In this document: piece by piece, positions 15,992 to 24,324 of the stretch
Position numbering within the stretch: the stretch's first letter is position 1
Layout of the letters: each line of letters opens with the position of its first letter
Assembly: GCF_024746815.1 (NCBI RefSeq)
Contig: NZ_CP080525.1
Coordinates: 6,256,501-6,320,500, forward strand
Direction: 5' to 3'
DNA: 64,000 nucleotides
Origin: Mesorhizobium sp. AR07
GTDB taxonomy: Bacteria; Pseudomonadota; Alphaproteobacteria; Rhizobiales; Rhizobiaceae
Program-made: the position numbers and the translations under genes
The notes under the pieces: model-generated
Database searches by the model: none
What the model was told of the DNA's origin: nothing
Seen by the model: the letters and a program-made list of their open reading frames with translations, nothing else

Positions 15992-17032
15992 TTGGGAATC
16001 ACCTTTCGCAAGGAAACGTTCCGCGACGACTTCACCTTCAAGAACAGCCCGGAGCACATCAGGCGGTTCCCGTTCCCCTTCCATGAAGACGCCTACATGT
16101 ATGCGGTCAACATCGAACCGCATGTCGTTGGCCCGAAGGGCAGCGTGCTGGAAAACCTGATCGACGTCGACGAGCACTATGTCGCCGAGATGCAGGACCG
16201 CGCTTTGGTGCTGGCCGAGGACCCGCTGCGCTGCCAGTCGCTGCCGCACATGGCGCTGGCCGGCTGGGATCTGCTCGAACTTCTGATGGAACAGCAGGCG
16301 CTAGGCTATCCCGAGCATTTCACGCTGACCCGCGACGGCGACCGCTGGCGCTGGGTCAACCGGCCGCTCGGCATCGACGACACCTTCACCTTCGGCGACA
16401 CCTCGACGCTGCCCTGCGGGCCGATGGAGTACATCACCCGGCAGAGCCAGGGCGATTTCTGCATCCTCGACCAGCGCGACGGCAATCTGTGGATGGATGC
16501 CGGCATGGTCACCACCCAGGCCGACTGGTCGCTCGATTTCGACATCGGCATGAACTTCTTCGAATGGCACGCGCCGGTGCCGTTGGCGCATGAGAAAGGA
16601 ATTTTCACCCGCGCCCTGAAATTCCTCACCAACATCCAGCAAGGCAAGCCGGCACGGCGCCTGAACTGGACGATGACCATCAATCCGCGCCTCGATACCA
16701 GCCCCGAGAATTATCACAAATGGGGGCCTGACCGCACCACGGTGACACCCGAAAATGTCGGCGACAAGGTGCATCTGCGCGTCGAGCTGCAGAGTTTTTG
16801 GCGGCTGCCGCGATCCAACGGCATCGTCTTTCCGATCCGCTGCTATCTGATCAAGATGGACGAACTGGTGACGCAGCCGAAATGGGCGCGGCGCCTGCAC
16901 CGCGTAATTCGCGATCTCCCGGACGAACTCGCGAATTACAAGGGCCTGACGCGCTATCGCCCGACGCTGGTCGAATGGCTGTCGAAGCTGGATGATGGGA
17001 GTGTGACGAGCCCGGGATTCGGGCCGGATTGA
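15992..17032 (+). CDS. dmmC: Dimethylamine monooxygenase haem-dependent N-demethylase subunit DmmC (DUF3445)
   Basis: 346-aa protein of the haem-dependent oxidative N-demethylase family (former DUF3445), the likely oxygen-activating subunit. Conserved-looking stretches include RFPFPFHEDAYMYAVNIEPH, the histidine/tryptophan-rich FDIGMNFFEWHAPVPLAHEK, and LRVELQSFWRLPRSNGIVFP. I use TTG 15992 as start because AGGAGG lies 5 nt upstream and the frame begins GITFRKETFRDDF directly after dmmB. It closes the dmmDABC operon; a large palindromic repeat follows. Family assignment is from overall sequence pattern and gene order. Confidence 0.85.
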   Translation: MGITFRKETFRDDFTFKNSPEHIRRFPFPFHEDAYMYAVNIEPHVVGPKGSVLENLIDVDEHYVAEMQDRALVLAEDPLRCQSLPHMALAGWDLLELLMEQQALGYPEHFTLTRDGDRWRWVNRPLGIDDTFTFGDTSTLPCGPMEYITRQSQGDFCILDQRDGNLWMDAGMVTTQADWSLDFDIGMNFFEWHAPVPLAHEKGIFTRALKFLTNIQQGKPARRLNWTMTINPRLDTSPENYHKWGPDRTTVTPENVGDKVHLRVELQSFWRLPRSNGIVFPIRCYLIKMDELVTQPKWARRLHRVIRDLPDELANYKGLTRYRPTLVEWLSKLDDGSVTSPGFGPD

Positions 17033-17043
17033 AGCTGAAACTG

Positions 17044-17232
17044 CCGATCTCCCCCTCGTGGGGAAGATGCCCGACAGGGCAGAGGGGGGCGCGAAGGAAC
17101 GCAACCTTGCCCACTCCCCAGCGAAAGACCACCAACACCCCTAAGGTCGCAGCTGCGATCGATTGATAGGTCGGCGGGACAGCGCCCCCCTCTGCCCTGC
17201 CGGACATCTCCCCCACAAGGGGGGAGATTGGC
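17044..17232. repeat. Long inverted-repeat element (family 1, copy 1)
   Basis: The two ends are inverted copies: GATCTCCCCCTCGTGGGGA with GCCCGACAGGGCAGAGGGG on the left, and CCCCTCTGCCCTGCCGGACA plus CCCCCACAAGGGGGGAGATT on the right, separated by about 70 nt of unrelated DNA. A second copy of the same family lies at 63309-63468. Such elements are dispersed in Mesorhizobium genomes. It separates the convergent dmmC and regulator genes and may act as a bidirectional terminator. Confidence 0.75.
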
Positions 17233-17236
17233 CAAC

Positions 17237-17956
17237 TTACCCCGCGCTGTTCTGCGGATAGCAGATGATCGAGAGATAGCGCATCGGCAGCACGGTCAGC
17301 ACTTCCGGTCCGTGCGGGGCATCGGCATCGAAGAACAGGCTGTCGCCGGGTTTCATCGGATAGAGGTTGCTGCCGTGCCGGTAAACGACCTCGCCTTCAA
17401 GCATGTAGAGGAACTCCATGCCCTCGTGCTGGAAGGTCGGGAACACGTCGGAATCCTCGGTCAGCGTGATCAGATAGGGTTCGACGACGACGCCGCTGGT
17501 GTTCGAGCCGATATGGCCGAGCAGATTGTACTGGTGGCCGGCGCGCGTGCCGCGACGCTCGACATCGAGCCCTTCGCCGGCCTTGACGAAGACGGCGCTG
17601 CGCTCCTCCTCGAAACGGCGGAAGAAGGCGGTGACCGGGACGCCGAGCGCTCGCGACAGCGCCTGCAAGGTGGTCAGCGACGGCGAGGTGATGCCGTTCT
17701 CGATCTTCGACAGCATGCCCAGCGAAATGTCGGTGGCGACCGCCAGATCGGCGACGGTGATGCCGAGCTTCTTGCGGAACGCTCGCACCTCGCGGCCGAT
17801 CGCGACCTCCAGCACCTTTTCGCGGGTGTCGCGAATGGCGTGCGGGTTCTGCGTCAGTGGCGCCCGAATGGTTTTTCCGTCTGCTGAAACCTTGGGCAGT
17901 GGCTTGGCTTTTGCGCCAGCGGGACCGGCCTTGGGATCGGAAATCTTGTTCGCCAT
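17237..17956 (-). CDS. XRE-family regulator with C-terminal cupin domain
   Basis: 239 aa. After a ~45-residue basic, flexible N-terminal extension there is an HTH of the XRE type at ~residues 52-106 (VRAFRKKLGITVADLAVATD; ISLGMLSKIENGITSPSLTT). The C-terminal cupin-2 barrel is at ~155-235 (HEGMEFLYMLEGEVVYRHGS; MKPGDSLFFDADAPHGPEVL). It sits between dmmDABC and tmm, on the opposite strand, which makes it the prime candidate regulator of the methylated-amine genes. A 15-bp inverted repeat lies just upstream of its start and shares the GAGTGAAAT sequence with the putative operators before dmmD and tmm, which suggests autoregulation. The ligand is unknown. Confidence 0.85.
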   Translation of the reverse strand: MANKISDPKAGPAGAKAKPLPKVSADGKTIRAPLTQNPHAIRDTREKVLEVAIGREVRAFRKKLGITVADLAVATDISLGMLSKIENGITSPSLTTLQALSRALGVPVTAFFRRFEEERSAVFVKAGEGLDVERRGTRAGHQYNLLGHIGSNTSGVVVEPYLITLTEDSDVFPTFQHEGMEFLYMLEGEVVYRHGSNLYPMKPGDSLFFDADAPHGPEVLTVLPMRYLSIICYPQNSAG

Positions 17957-17980
17957 GTCGCCCCCGTGCTCCGCGGATTT

Positions 17981-17997
17981 ATTTCACTCTAGGTGAA
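17981..17997. promoter_or_regulatory. Putative operator upstream of the XRE-cupin gene
   Basis: TTCAC-TCTAG-GTGAA (17983-17997) is an inverted repeat 27 nt upstream of the regulator start. Read on the minus strand it includes GAGTGAAAT, the first nine bases of the 21-bp motif found before tmm and dmmD. This is probably an autoregulatory site of the adjacent XRE-cupin protein; that is inference. Confidence 0.4.
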
Positions 17998-18165
17998 CAT
18001 GTCAGGTGCCGATACAGCAGCGCAAGTGCGACGGCAAGTCGCTTGAATGCGCATGCACCCGATCCGACGCCTACCGTGCGAGGTTTTGCTGGAAATCCTC
18101 CCAGCCGAAACGCTGTTTCGACACAGGAACTGTTGACAGCACGAAAGGGCCAATTACTGTCCTGT

Positions 18166-18186
18166 GAGTGAAATTTGTTTCGTAAG
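18166..18186 (+). promoter_or_regulatory. Putative methylamine-regulon operator, copy B (tmm)
   Basis: 21-mer beginning GAGTGAAATTT, then GTTTC, ending GTAAG, 150 nt upstream of tmm. It differs from copy A (13023-13043) at only two positions. Such identity between two unrelated intergenic regions of one pathway suggests a shared regulator site. The 380-nt region 17957-18336 also contains the regulator operator on its left and a rhizobial palindrome on its right. Confidence 0.6.
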
Positions 18187-18187
18187 A

Positions 18188-18255
18188 GCAATTCCAGGAA
18201 AAGTGTGAAACGGTTTTCCCGGGAAAAGCTCATAGCGCTTTCCCTTGGGAATTGC
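18188..18255. repeat. Rhizobial palindromic repeat upstream of tmm
   Basis: Outer arms GCAATTCC (18188-18195) and GGAATTGC (18248-18255) enclose an inner near-palindrome around GGAAAAGTGTGAAACGGTTT and CCCGGGAAAAGC. This type of element is widespread in Rhizobiales intergenic DNA. It lies between the putative operator and tmm, so it would be in the tmm leader if transcription starts near the operator. Confidence 0.7.
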
Positions 18256-18336
18256 GTCAAAACAAAAGACAGAGCGGTTCTGCGTTTGCGTGAAACGATG
18301 GAACCGATCTAGGGAAATCAGATCGGGAGGCCTGAA

Positions 18337-19695
18337 ATGAAAAGTCGCGTTGCCGTCATCGGAGCCGGACCGTCCGGTCTGGCGCAACTCAGGGCCTTCA
18401 AGTCGGCGGCCGACAAGGGCGCTGACATTCCCGAAATCGTCTGCTTCGAAAAGCAGTCCGACTGGGGCGGCCTGTGGAACTACACCTGGCGCACCGGCCT
18501 CGACGAACATGGCGATCCGGTGCATGGCTCGATGTACCGCTACCTCTGGTCCAACGGACCGAAGGAGTGCCTGGAATTCGCCGACTACACCTTCGAGGAG
18601 CATTTCGGCCGGCCGATCGGCTCCTATCCGCCGCGCGCCGTGCTGTGGGACTACATCAAGGGTCGCGTTGAAAAGTCCGGCGTGCGCAAATGGGTGCGTT
18701 TCAACAGCCCGGTGCGCATGGTGACCTTCTCCGAGACGACGAAGAAATTCACCGTCACCGCGCATGACCGCACCAACGACGTCACCTATTCGGAAGAGTT
18801 CGACAATGTCGTCGTCGCTTCGGGGCATTTCTCGGTGCCCAACGTGCCCTATTTCGAGGGCTTTTCGACCTTCAACGGCCGCATCCTGCACAGCCATGAT
18901 TTCCGCGACGCGATGGAATTCAAGGGCAAGGATATATTGATCATCGGACGCTCCTATTCGGCCGAAGACATCGGTTCGCAGTGCTACAAATACGGCGCCA
19001 AATCGATCACCTCCAGCTACCGCTCGAAGCCGATGGGCTTCAAATGGCCTGACAATTGGAAAGAAGTGCCGCTGCTGCAGAAGGTCGTCGGCAAGACCGC
19101 GCATTTCAAGGATGGCACGACCAAGGATGTCGACGCCATCATCCTGTGCACCGGCTACCTGCATTCCTTCCCCTTCCTCACCGAGGATCTGAAGCTCAAG
19201 ACCGCCAACCGCATGTGGCCGGACGGGCTCTATGAGGGCGTCGTCTGGGAGAGGAACCCAAAGCTGTCCTTCATCGGCATGCAGGATCAGTTCTACACCT
19301 TCAACATGTTCGACGCGCAGGCCTGGTTCGCGCGCGACGTCATCATGGGCCGCATCAAATTGCCGTCGGCCGAGGCGATGGCCGCGCACGGCGCGAAGTG
19401 GCGCGCGCGCGAGGAAACGCTGGAGGACGCCGAACAGATGATCTGGTTCCAGGGCGACTACACCAAGGAATTGATGGAGCAGACCGATTATCCAGGCTTC
19501 GATGTCGAGGCGGTCAACCAGACCTTCATGGAGTGGGAGCACCACAAGGGCGAAGACATAATGAGCTTCCGCGACCATGCCTACCGCTCGCTGATGACCG
19601 GCACCATGGCGCCGTTGCACCACACACCCTGGCTGCAGGCGCTGGACGATTCGATGGAGAGCTATCTGGAAGTGAAGGGCGTCGCGGCCGAATAG
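18337..19695 (+). CDS. tmm: Trimethylamine monooxygenase (flavin-containing monooxygenase family)
   Basis: 452-aa FMO that oxidises trimethylamine to trimethylamine N-oxide using NADPH, FAD and O2. The FAD motif AVIGAGPSGLAQLRAF is at residues ~4-19. The second nucleotide motif DILIIGRSYSAEDIGSQCYK lies near 202-221 and would bind NADPH. The C-terminal half has FMO-typical ILCTGYLHSFPFLTEDLKL. Length and the DWGGLWNYTWRTG segment agree with bacterial Tmm rather than eukaryotic FMOs. Ribosome site GGGAGG lies 5-6 nt before ATG 18337. It is linked to dmmDABC and tmoXVW, as in known marine TMA gene clusters. Some Tmm enzymes also oxidise dimethylsulfide. Confidence 0.93.
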   Translation: MKSRVAVIGAGPSGLAQLRAFKSAADKGADIPEIVCFEKQSDWGGLWNYTWRTGLDEHGDPVHGSMYRYLWSNGPKECLEFADYTFEEHFGRPIGSYPPRAVLWDYIKGRVEKSGVRKWVRFNSPVRMVTFSETTKKFTVTAHDRTNDVTYSEEFDNVVVASGHFSVPNVPYFEGFSTFNGRILHSHDFRDAMEFKGKDILIIGRSYSAEDIGSQCYKYGAKSITSSYRSKPMGFKWPDNWKEVPLLQKVVGKTAHFKDGTTKDVDAIILCTGYLHSFPFLTEDLKLKTANRMWPDGLYEGVVWERNPKLSFIGMQDQFYTFNMFDAQAWFARDVIMGRIKLPSAEAMAAHGAKWRAREETLEDAEQMIWFQGDYTKELMEQTDYPGFDVEAVNQTFMEWEHHKGEDIMSFRDHAYRSLMTGTMAPLHHTPWLQALDDSMESYLEVKGVAAE

Positions 19696-19710
19696 CTGCT
19701 ACGTCTCAGC

Positions 19711-21693
19711 CTATCCCAGCCTTGCCCGCGCGTTCGCTGTCCAGGCATTGAACAGCCGGTCGGCGACGATGCCGATGAAGGCGATGGCGAGACCCGCGAC
19801 GATGCCGCGGCCGGAATCGGCCTTGGACAATGCGATGAACACTTCCTGGCCGAGGTCGCGGGTGCCGACCATGGCGCAGATGATGATCATCGCCAGCGCC
19901 ATCAGGATCGTCTGATTGACGCCGAGCATGATCTCGGGAAGCGCCAGCGGCAGTTGCACGCGAAAGAAGGTCTGGCGCGGCGTGCAGCCCGAAACCTTCG
20001 CCGCCTCGATCAGTGCCGGCGGCACCTGCCTGATGCCGTGATTGGTGTAGCGGATGGCCGGCACCACGGCGAAGGCGATGGTGGCGATCATCGCCGTGAC
20101 ATCGCCGACGCGGAACAGCATCACCACCGGAATGATGAAGCAGAACGACGGCAGCACCTGCAGCGTGTCGATAACAGGCGTGACGATCTTCTCGAAGCGG
20201 TCGCCGCGCGAGGCCGTCAGCCCGATCGGGATGCCGATAAGGCAAGCTATGAAGGCCGAGATGCCGCAGAGATAGACCGTCGCCATGGTCTTTTCCCACA
20301 GCCCGGTGACGGCGCAGAAGGCGGTGAGCGCCGCAACCAACGCGGCCAGACGCAGGCCGGAGAGTTGATAGCCGGCAAGCCCGAGCAGGAACACCGCGCC
20401 AAGCCACGGAAAGCCTTCACAGAAGGCGCGCAGCGGGTTCAGCAAATTGAGGATCAGGGCCACGCGAAACGCCTCGATCGTGTCGAAGAAGTTGATCGTT
20501 ACCCAGTTCACTGCCGCCTTCCACAATGGCGCGGTGGTGAAGGTGATTGCCTTCGGCACCGCCGCGAAGGCCGGCACGAAGAGCCCAAGCAGCGTGGTGA
20601 CGACCAGGATGGCGATGGCCAGAGTGAGATTGGGGTAACGCCGCCAAAGGTTGGGCACGACCTCCCGATGGACGTGGCCTTTTGCCTGTTTGTGCGCGAT
20701 GGCCTGGCTCAGCCGGTCGAGCGCGATCGCCAGTGCGACGATGGCGAGACCCGCTTCCATCGCTTCGCCGACCTTCAGCGCCCGCAGCGCCAGAAGCACG
20801 TCGTAGCCAAGGCCGCCGGCGCCGATCATCGAAGCGATGATCACCATGTTCAGCGCCAGCATGATGACCTGGTTGACGCCGACCATCAGCGTCGGCCGCG
20901 CCGAGGGCAGCAGCACTCGCCACAATTTCTGCCGCGCCGTGCAGCCGGCCATTTCGCTGAAATCGTCGATCTCGGACGGAACCCGCGACAGGCCGAGCAT
21001 CGTTGCCCGCACCATCGGCGGCGTCGCGAAGATGGCCGTCGCGATCATCGCCGAGACCGGGCTGTTGCCGAACAGGAGCAGCATCGGGATGAGGTAGGCG
21101 AAGGTCGGGATCGTCTGCATCAGGTCAAGGGCAGGGGAGACGATGAGCCTTTCCGCCCATGGCTTGCGCCACGCCCAGATGCCGGCGAACAGCCCGGTGA
21201 CGATGCAGAACGGCACCGCGATGGAAATCAGCGCCAGCGTCAGCATGGCGCTGGTCCATTGGCCGAACAACGCGATGTAGAGGAAACAGCCGCCGACCAG
21301 TATGCCGAGCTTGCGGCCGCCGGCGGCTTGCCCGGCGAGGAAGGCGGCAGCGCAGACGCCGACCCAGGACAGGCGCGGCAGGATGACCGTATCGGCGCCG
21401 TGGCCGATCTTGAAATTCTTGGCCAGAAGGTTGAGTGCGAAGTCGAGCGGCACGCCAAGCACGGCGGTGATCGAGCGCGTCAGCCAGGACAGGTTCGACT
21501 TGATCCAGGCCATCAGTGCGCTGACCCAGTCGGCGACCGGCACGATCGCGCTGGCAGGATAGTTGACGGCCCAGGGCAGACTGTCCTGCAGCAGGAAGAC
21601 GACAAGCACGGCGGCAAGCGCTAAAACCCAGACCAGCAGCCAGATTTGTACCGGCCGCGACCTTGCCTCGCCGGCGCTTGCCGTCACCGTCAT
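19711..21693 (-). CDS. tmoW: TMAO/betaine-type ABC transporter fused permease (TmoW-like)
   Basis: 660-aa inner-membrane permease made of two tandem ProW/OpuAB-like permease domains in one chain, about residues 100-310 and 430-650. Each half has the coupling-loop EAA motif: MAGCTARQKLWRVLLPSARP in the first and KVSGCTPRQTFFRVQLPLAL in the second. Such fused double permeases are characteristic of the TmoXWV TMAO importer and some choline/betaine systems. The gene overlaps the upstream ATPase gene by 4 nt. It converges with tmm (15 nt between stops), leaving no room for a separate terminator. Confidence 0.85.
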   Translation of the reverse strand: MTVTASAGEARSRPVQIWLLVWVLALAAVLVVFLLQDSLPWAVNYPASAIVPVADWVSALMAWIKSNLSWLTRSITAVLGVPLDFALNLLAKNFKIGHGADTVILPRLSWVGVCAAAFLAGQAAGGRKLGILVGGCFLYIALFGQWTSAMLTLALISIAVPFCIVTGLFAGIWAWRKPWAERLIVSPALDLMQTIPTFAYLIPMLLLFGNSPVSAMIATAIFATPPMVRATMLGLSRVPSEIDDFSEMAGCTARQKLWRVLLPSARPTLMVGVNQVIMLALNMVIIASMIGAGGLGYDVLLALRALKVGEAMEAGLAIVALAIALDRLSQAIAHKQAKGHVHREVVPNLWRRYPNLTLAIAILVVTTLLGLFVPAFAAVPKAITFTTAPLWKAAVNWVTINFFDTIEAFRVALILNLLNPLRAFCEGFPWLGAVFLLGLAGYQLSGLRLAALVAALTAFCAVTGLWEKTMATVYLCGISAFIACLIGIPIGLTASRGDRFEKIVTPVIDTLQVLPSFCFIIPVVMLFRVGDVTAMIATIAFAVVPAIRYTNHGIRQVPPALIEAAKVSGCTPRQTFFRVQLPLALPEIMLGVNQTILMALAMIIICAMVGTRDLGQEVFIALSKADSGRGIVAGLAIAFIGIVADRLFNAWTANARARLG

Positions 21694-22769
21694 GCGCCGA
21701 CCCCCGAACGATCGATGCCCGCCAAAAGGTCGATCACCGCTTGCGGCGTCACCTCGCCGATCGGCTTACCGGTGCCATTGACCACAGCGAACGGCTTGCC
21801 GGCTGAAACGATGGCAGCCGAAAAACTCGCTATCTTGGCATCCGGCGCCACCATACCGCCATGCTCGGCGCCGTCGCAGGCGCGCATCAGGCTGCGCGCC
21901 GAGATCACCTTGGCGCGGTCGACGTCGCGGGTGAACTCGGCGACATAGTCGGTCGCCGGATTGACCACCAGTTCCTCCGGCGTGCCGATCTGGATGACCT
22001 CGCCGTCCTTCATGATGGCGATGCGGTCGGCCAGCCTTATCGCCTCGTCGAAATCATGGGTGATGAAGACGATGGTCTTGTGCAGCATCGTCTGCAGCCG
22101 CATCAGCTCGTCCTGCATCTCGCGGCGGATCAGCGGGTCGAGCGCCGAGAACGGCTCGTCGAGAAACCAGATTTCCGGTTTGGTCGCCAGGCTGCGGGCG
22201 ATGCCGACTCGCTGCTGCTGGCCGCCGGAAAGCTCGCGCGGATAGAAATGCTCGCGGCCGCGCAGGCCGACAAGCTCGATCACCTCACGCGCTCTCGCCT
22301 CGCGCGTGGGCCGGTCCTGCCCCTGGATGCTGAGCGGAAAGGCGATGTTCTCCAGCACGTTGAGATGCGGTAGCAGCGCAAAATTCTGGAACACCATGCC
22401 CATCCGATGCCGCCGCAATTCGATCAGGGCCGCATCCGAGATTTTCAGCAGATCCTTGCCCTCGAATTCGACCTTGCCATGCGTCGGCTCCACCAGCCTC
22501 GACATGCAGCGCACCAGCGTCGACTTGCCGGAACCCGACAGGCCCATGATGATGAAGATCTCGCCCTGGCGAATTTCGAGGTCGACGGCACGCACGGCGC
22601 CGACCAGTCCGGCAGCCGTGACGTCGGCCATGCTGGCCTTGCCATCGCGCTCGCGGATGAAGTTCGCCGCGTTCGATCCGAACAGTTTCCAGACATTGCG
22701 GCAGGCAAGCTTTATCGGGCGGTCATCCTTGCCCTTCTGTGTCGGCGCCTGTTCAGTCCTATCCGTCAT
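21690..22769 (-). CDS. tmoV: TMAO/betaine-type ABC transporter ATPase (TmoV-like)
   Basis: ATPase of the QAT (quaternary amine) ABC family, 359 aa from ATG 22769, chosen because AAGGAC precedes it; an upstream ATG at 22790 lacks a ribosome site. Walker A is IIMGLSGSGKSTLVR, the signature is LSGGQQQRVGIARSL, Walker B is IWFLDEPFSALDPLIRRE and the H-loop is VFITHDFDEAIRLADRIA. The last ~85 residues look like a single CBS-type regulatory module, as in OpuAA/ProV. It follows tmoX after a gap with a strong hairpin and overlaps tmoW by 4 nt. Confidence 0.87.
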   Translation of the reverse strand: MTDRTEQAPTQKGKDDRPIKLACRNVWKLFGSNAANFIRERDGKASMADVTAAGLVGAVRAVDLEIRQGEIFIIMGLSGSGKSTLVRCMSRLVEPTHGKVEFEGKDLLKISDAALIELRRHRMGMVFQNFALLPHLNVLENIAFPLSIQGQDRPTREARAREVIELVGLRGREHFYPRELSGGQQQRVGIARSLATKPEIWFLDEPFSALDPLIRREMQDELMRLQTMLHKTIVFITHDFDEAIRLADRIAIMKDGEVIQIGTPEELVVNPATDYVAEFTRDVDRAKVISARSLMRACDGAEHGGMVAPDAKIASFSAAIVSAGKPFAVVNGTGKPIGEVTPQAVIDLLAGIDRSGVGA

Positions 22770-22797
22770 CCAATCGTCCTTCTGGAACATCGAGGTT

Positions 22798-22828
22798 CGA
22801 GGCCCGGCTGGTCAACAGCCGGGCCTCG
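22798..22828 (-). terminator. Intercistronic hairpin between tmoX and tmoV
   Basis: A perfect 13-bp stem: CGAGGCCCGGCTG (22798-22810) pairs with CAGCCGGGCCTCG (22816-22828) around a 5-nt loop. It follows the binding-protein gene and has no downstream U-run on the minus strand. Such hairpins commonly make the binding protein more abundant than the membrane subunits. Confidence 0.7.
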
Positions 22829-22845
22829 TTTTCCAGTCGGAACGA

Positions 22846-23820
22846 TCACTGCGCCCAGGCTTTCCAGTCAGCTTCGTGGGCCGCGATCCAGGCGGCGGCG
22901 ACATCTTCCGGCTTCTTGCCATCGAGATCGACCTCGCCGCTCATCTTGTTGAGCTCATCGGTGTCAATCGTGTAGGCCTTCGCCACCTTGTAGGCGACCG
23001 GCCATTTGTCCTTCATGCCGTTCCAGGAATACTTCCAGATCTCGCCATGCGGCTTGCCGCAATCATATTTGGCGTCGGGGTTCACGCCCCATTTCGGGTC
23101 GTTGTAGCATTCGGGCGTGTATTCGGGGAATTGCACCCATTCGCCCTTGTATTTGGCCGGCGCCCAGTGCGGCGAATAGATCCACAGCATGATCGGCGCC
23201 TTGCGCTGATAGGCCGAGTCGAGTTCGGCGAACATCGCCGCGTCGGTGCCGGCATGGATGACGGTGAAGGGCAGTTTCAACGCCGCGACACGCTCGTCGT
23301 CAAAGCCTTCCCACGTCACCGGGCCGCCGAGATAGCGACCCTTCGGTGCGGTCTCCGCCGTCGAGAACGAAGCCGCGCATGTGGCGTCGAGCAAGGCATG
23401 CCAGTCCGGCAAGGTTGGGCATTTCTCCTTCATGTATTCGGGAAACCACCACTCTTCCTTGGCCTTGGGGCCGAGCTTGCCGAGCCGTTCGGTCTGGCCG
23501 GTCGCGTCGGATGCCTTCATGGCTTCGCCGGCGGTCGTGTCCCAGAACTCCAGGCCGACATCGAGGTCGCCATTGGTGAGGCCGGTGGTCAGGCTGGAGA
23601 GGTAGTCGGCGGTCGGATATTCGACGGTGTAGCCGAGCTTTTCCAGGATGCCGCCGAGGATCTTGGCGTTGAGGTTGACACTGGTCCAGTCGAACAGCGC
23701 GATCTTGATCGGATCGTTGGATTCGGGTGCGGCGGCTTGGGCGGAAGGCGTCAGCAGGCTTAGGGCCGCGAGCGCGACGGCGCCCATCGACAGTTTCGAG
23801 ATATGGCTGCGAAATGACAT
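22846..23820 (-). CDS. tmoX: TMAO/betaine-type ABC substrate-binding protein (TmoX-like)
   Basis: 324-aa periplasmic protein with a Sec signal peptide (VALAALSLLTPSAQA, cleavage near residue 30). The mature part has the OpuAC fold: IKIALFDWTSVNLNAKILGG, DLDVGLEFWDTTAGEAMKAS and a tryptophan-rich second lobe (WIYSPHWAPAKYKGEWVQF). TmoX-type proteins bind TMAO through an aromatic cage. Ribosome site AAGGAG is close to ATG 23820. It is the first gene of tmoXVW. Choline, carnitine or glycine betaine are alternative ligands; the link with tmm and dmm favours TMAO or a related amine. Confidence 0.86.
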   Translation of the reverse strand: MSFRSHISKLSMGAVALAALSLLTPSAQAAAPESNDPIKIALFDWTSVNLNAKILGGILEKLGYTVEYPTADYLSSLTTGLTNGDLDVGLEFWDTTAGEAMKASDATGQTERLGKLGPKAKEEWWFPEYMKEKCPTLPDWHALLDATCAASFSTAETAPKGRYLGGPVTWEGFDDERVAALKLPFTVIHAGTDAAMFAELDSAYQRKAPIMLWIYSPHWAPAKYKGEWVQFPEYTPECYNDPKWGVNPDAKYDCGKPHGEIWKYSWNGMKDKWPVAYKVAKAYTIDTDELNKMSGEVDLDGKKPEDVAAAWIAAHEADWKAWAQ

Positions 23821-24324
23821 GCTTGTTCTCCTTCAAGCTGTGTGAAAATTATCGTTGGTTCCCTTCTTGCGGCTTTTCTTGATTGTGTTGGAAAGGCGGT
23901 TCGTTGCGCAAGGCCGTCGGCGCCAGATTGTCGCCCTGGCTTTGGCCAAGGCAGGCAAGATGGTGCTCAATTCTGGTGATGGTGGAACAGGACTGGAGTG
24001 TCGGCGTCATGGCTGCCGGCGGATCGCTGCGGGAGCGATCATCCGCGGATCAATTGCCAGTCTTGCGGCGCCCTGCAAGGTGCGAGCCATCGAGGTCCCA
24101 TGATCTCGGCTGTCGGTCCGGCAAGCCCCATCTCGCCAAGGCCGTTTCATGGGATGAAATTATATATACCAACGTTCATGTCGCGCAACGACTAACGCCT
24201 GCGGGATGCATAATTTCAGACTGCAGGCGAAATCGAGCCGGCCGCGTGCGGATTGCGTCTCACGCACGGAGATCGCCGCCATCGACGACGAGGCCGATGG
24301 CGGGGCCTTACAGCGAACGCACGC
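23821..24324. other. Intergenic region upstream of tmoX
   Basis: About 500 nt without a convincing gene. It holds the tmoX promoter side, including TGTGAAAATTATCG at about 23841-23854, which weakly resembles the 21-bp operator motif, and an AT-rich stretch near 24158-24170. Short open frames here lack ribosome sites and family-like sequence. I see no RNA gene. Confidence 0.5.

Noticed and set aside
17046..17230. Riboswitch in front of the XRE-cupin or dmmC gene
   Set aside because: The structure is explained by a dispersed repeat copy also present at 63309-63468, and it lies at 3-prime ends, not leaders.
19954..21624. 556-aa plus-strand open frame
   Set aside because: Antisense to the fused permease; very high Arg/Asp/Gln/His content and no family resemblance.
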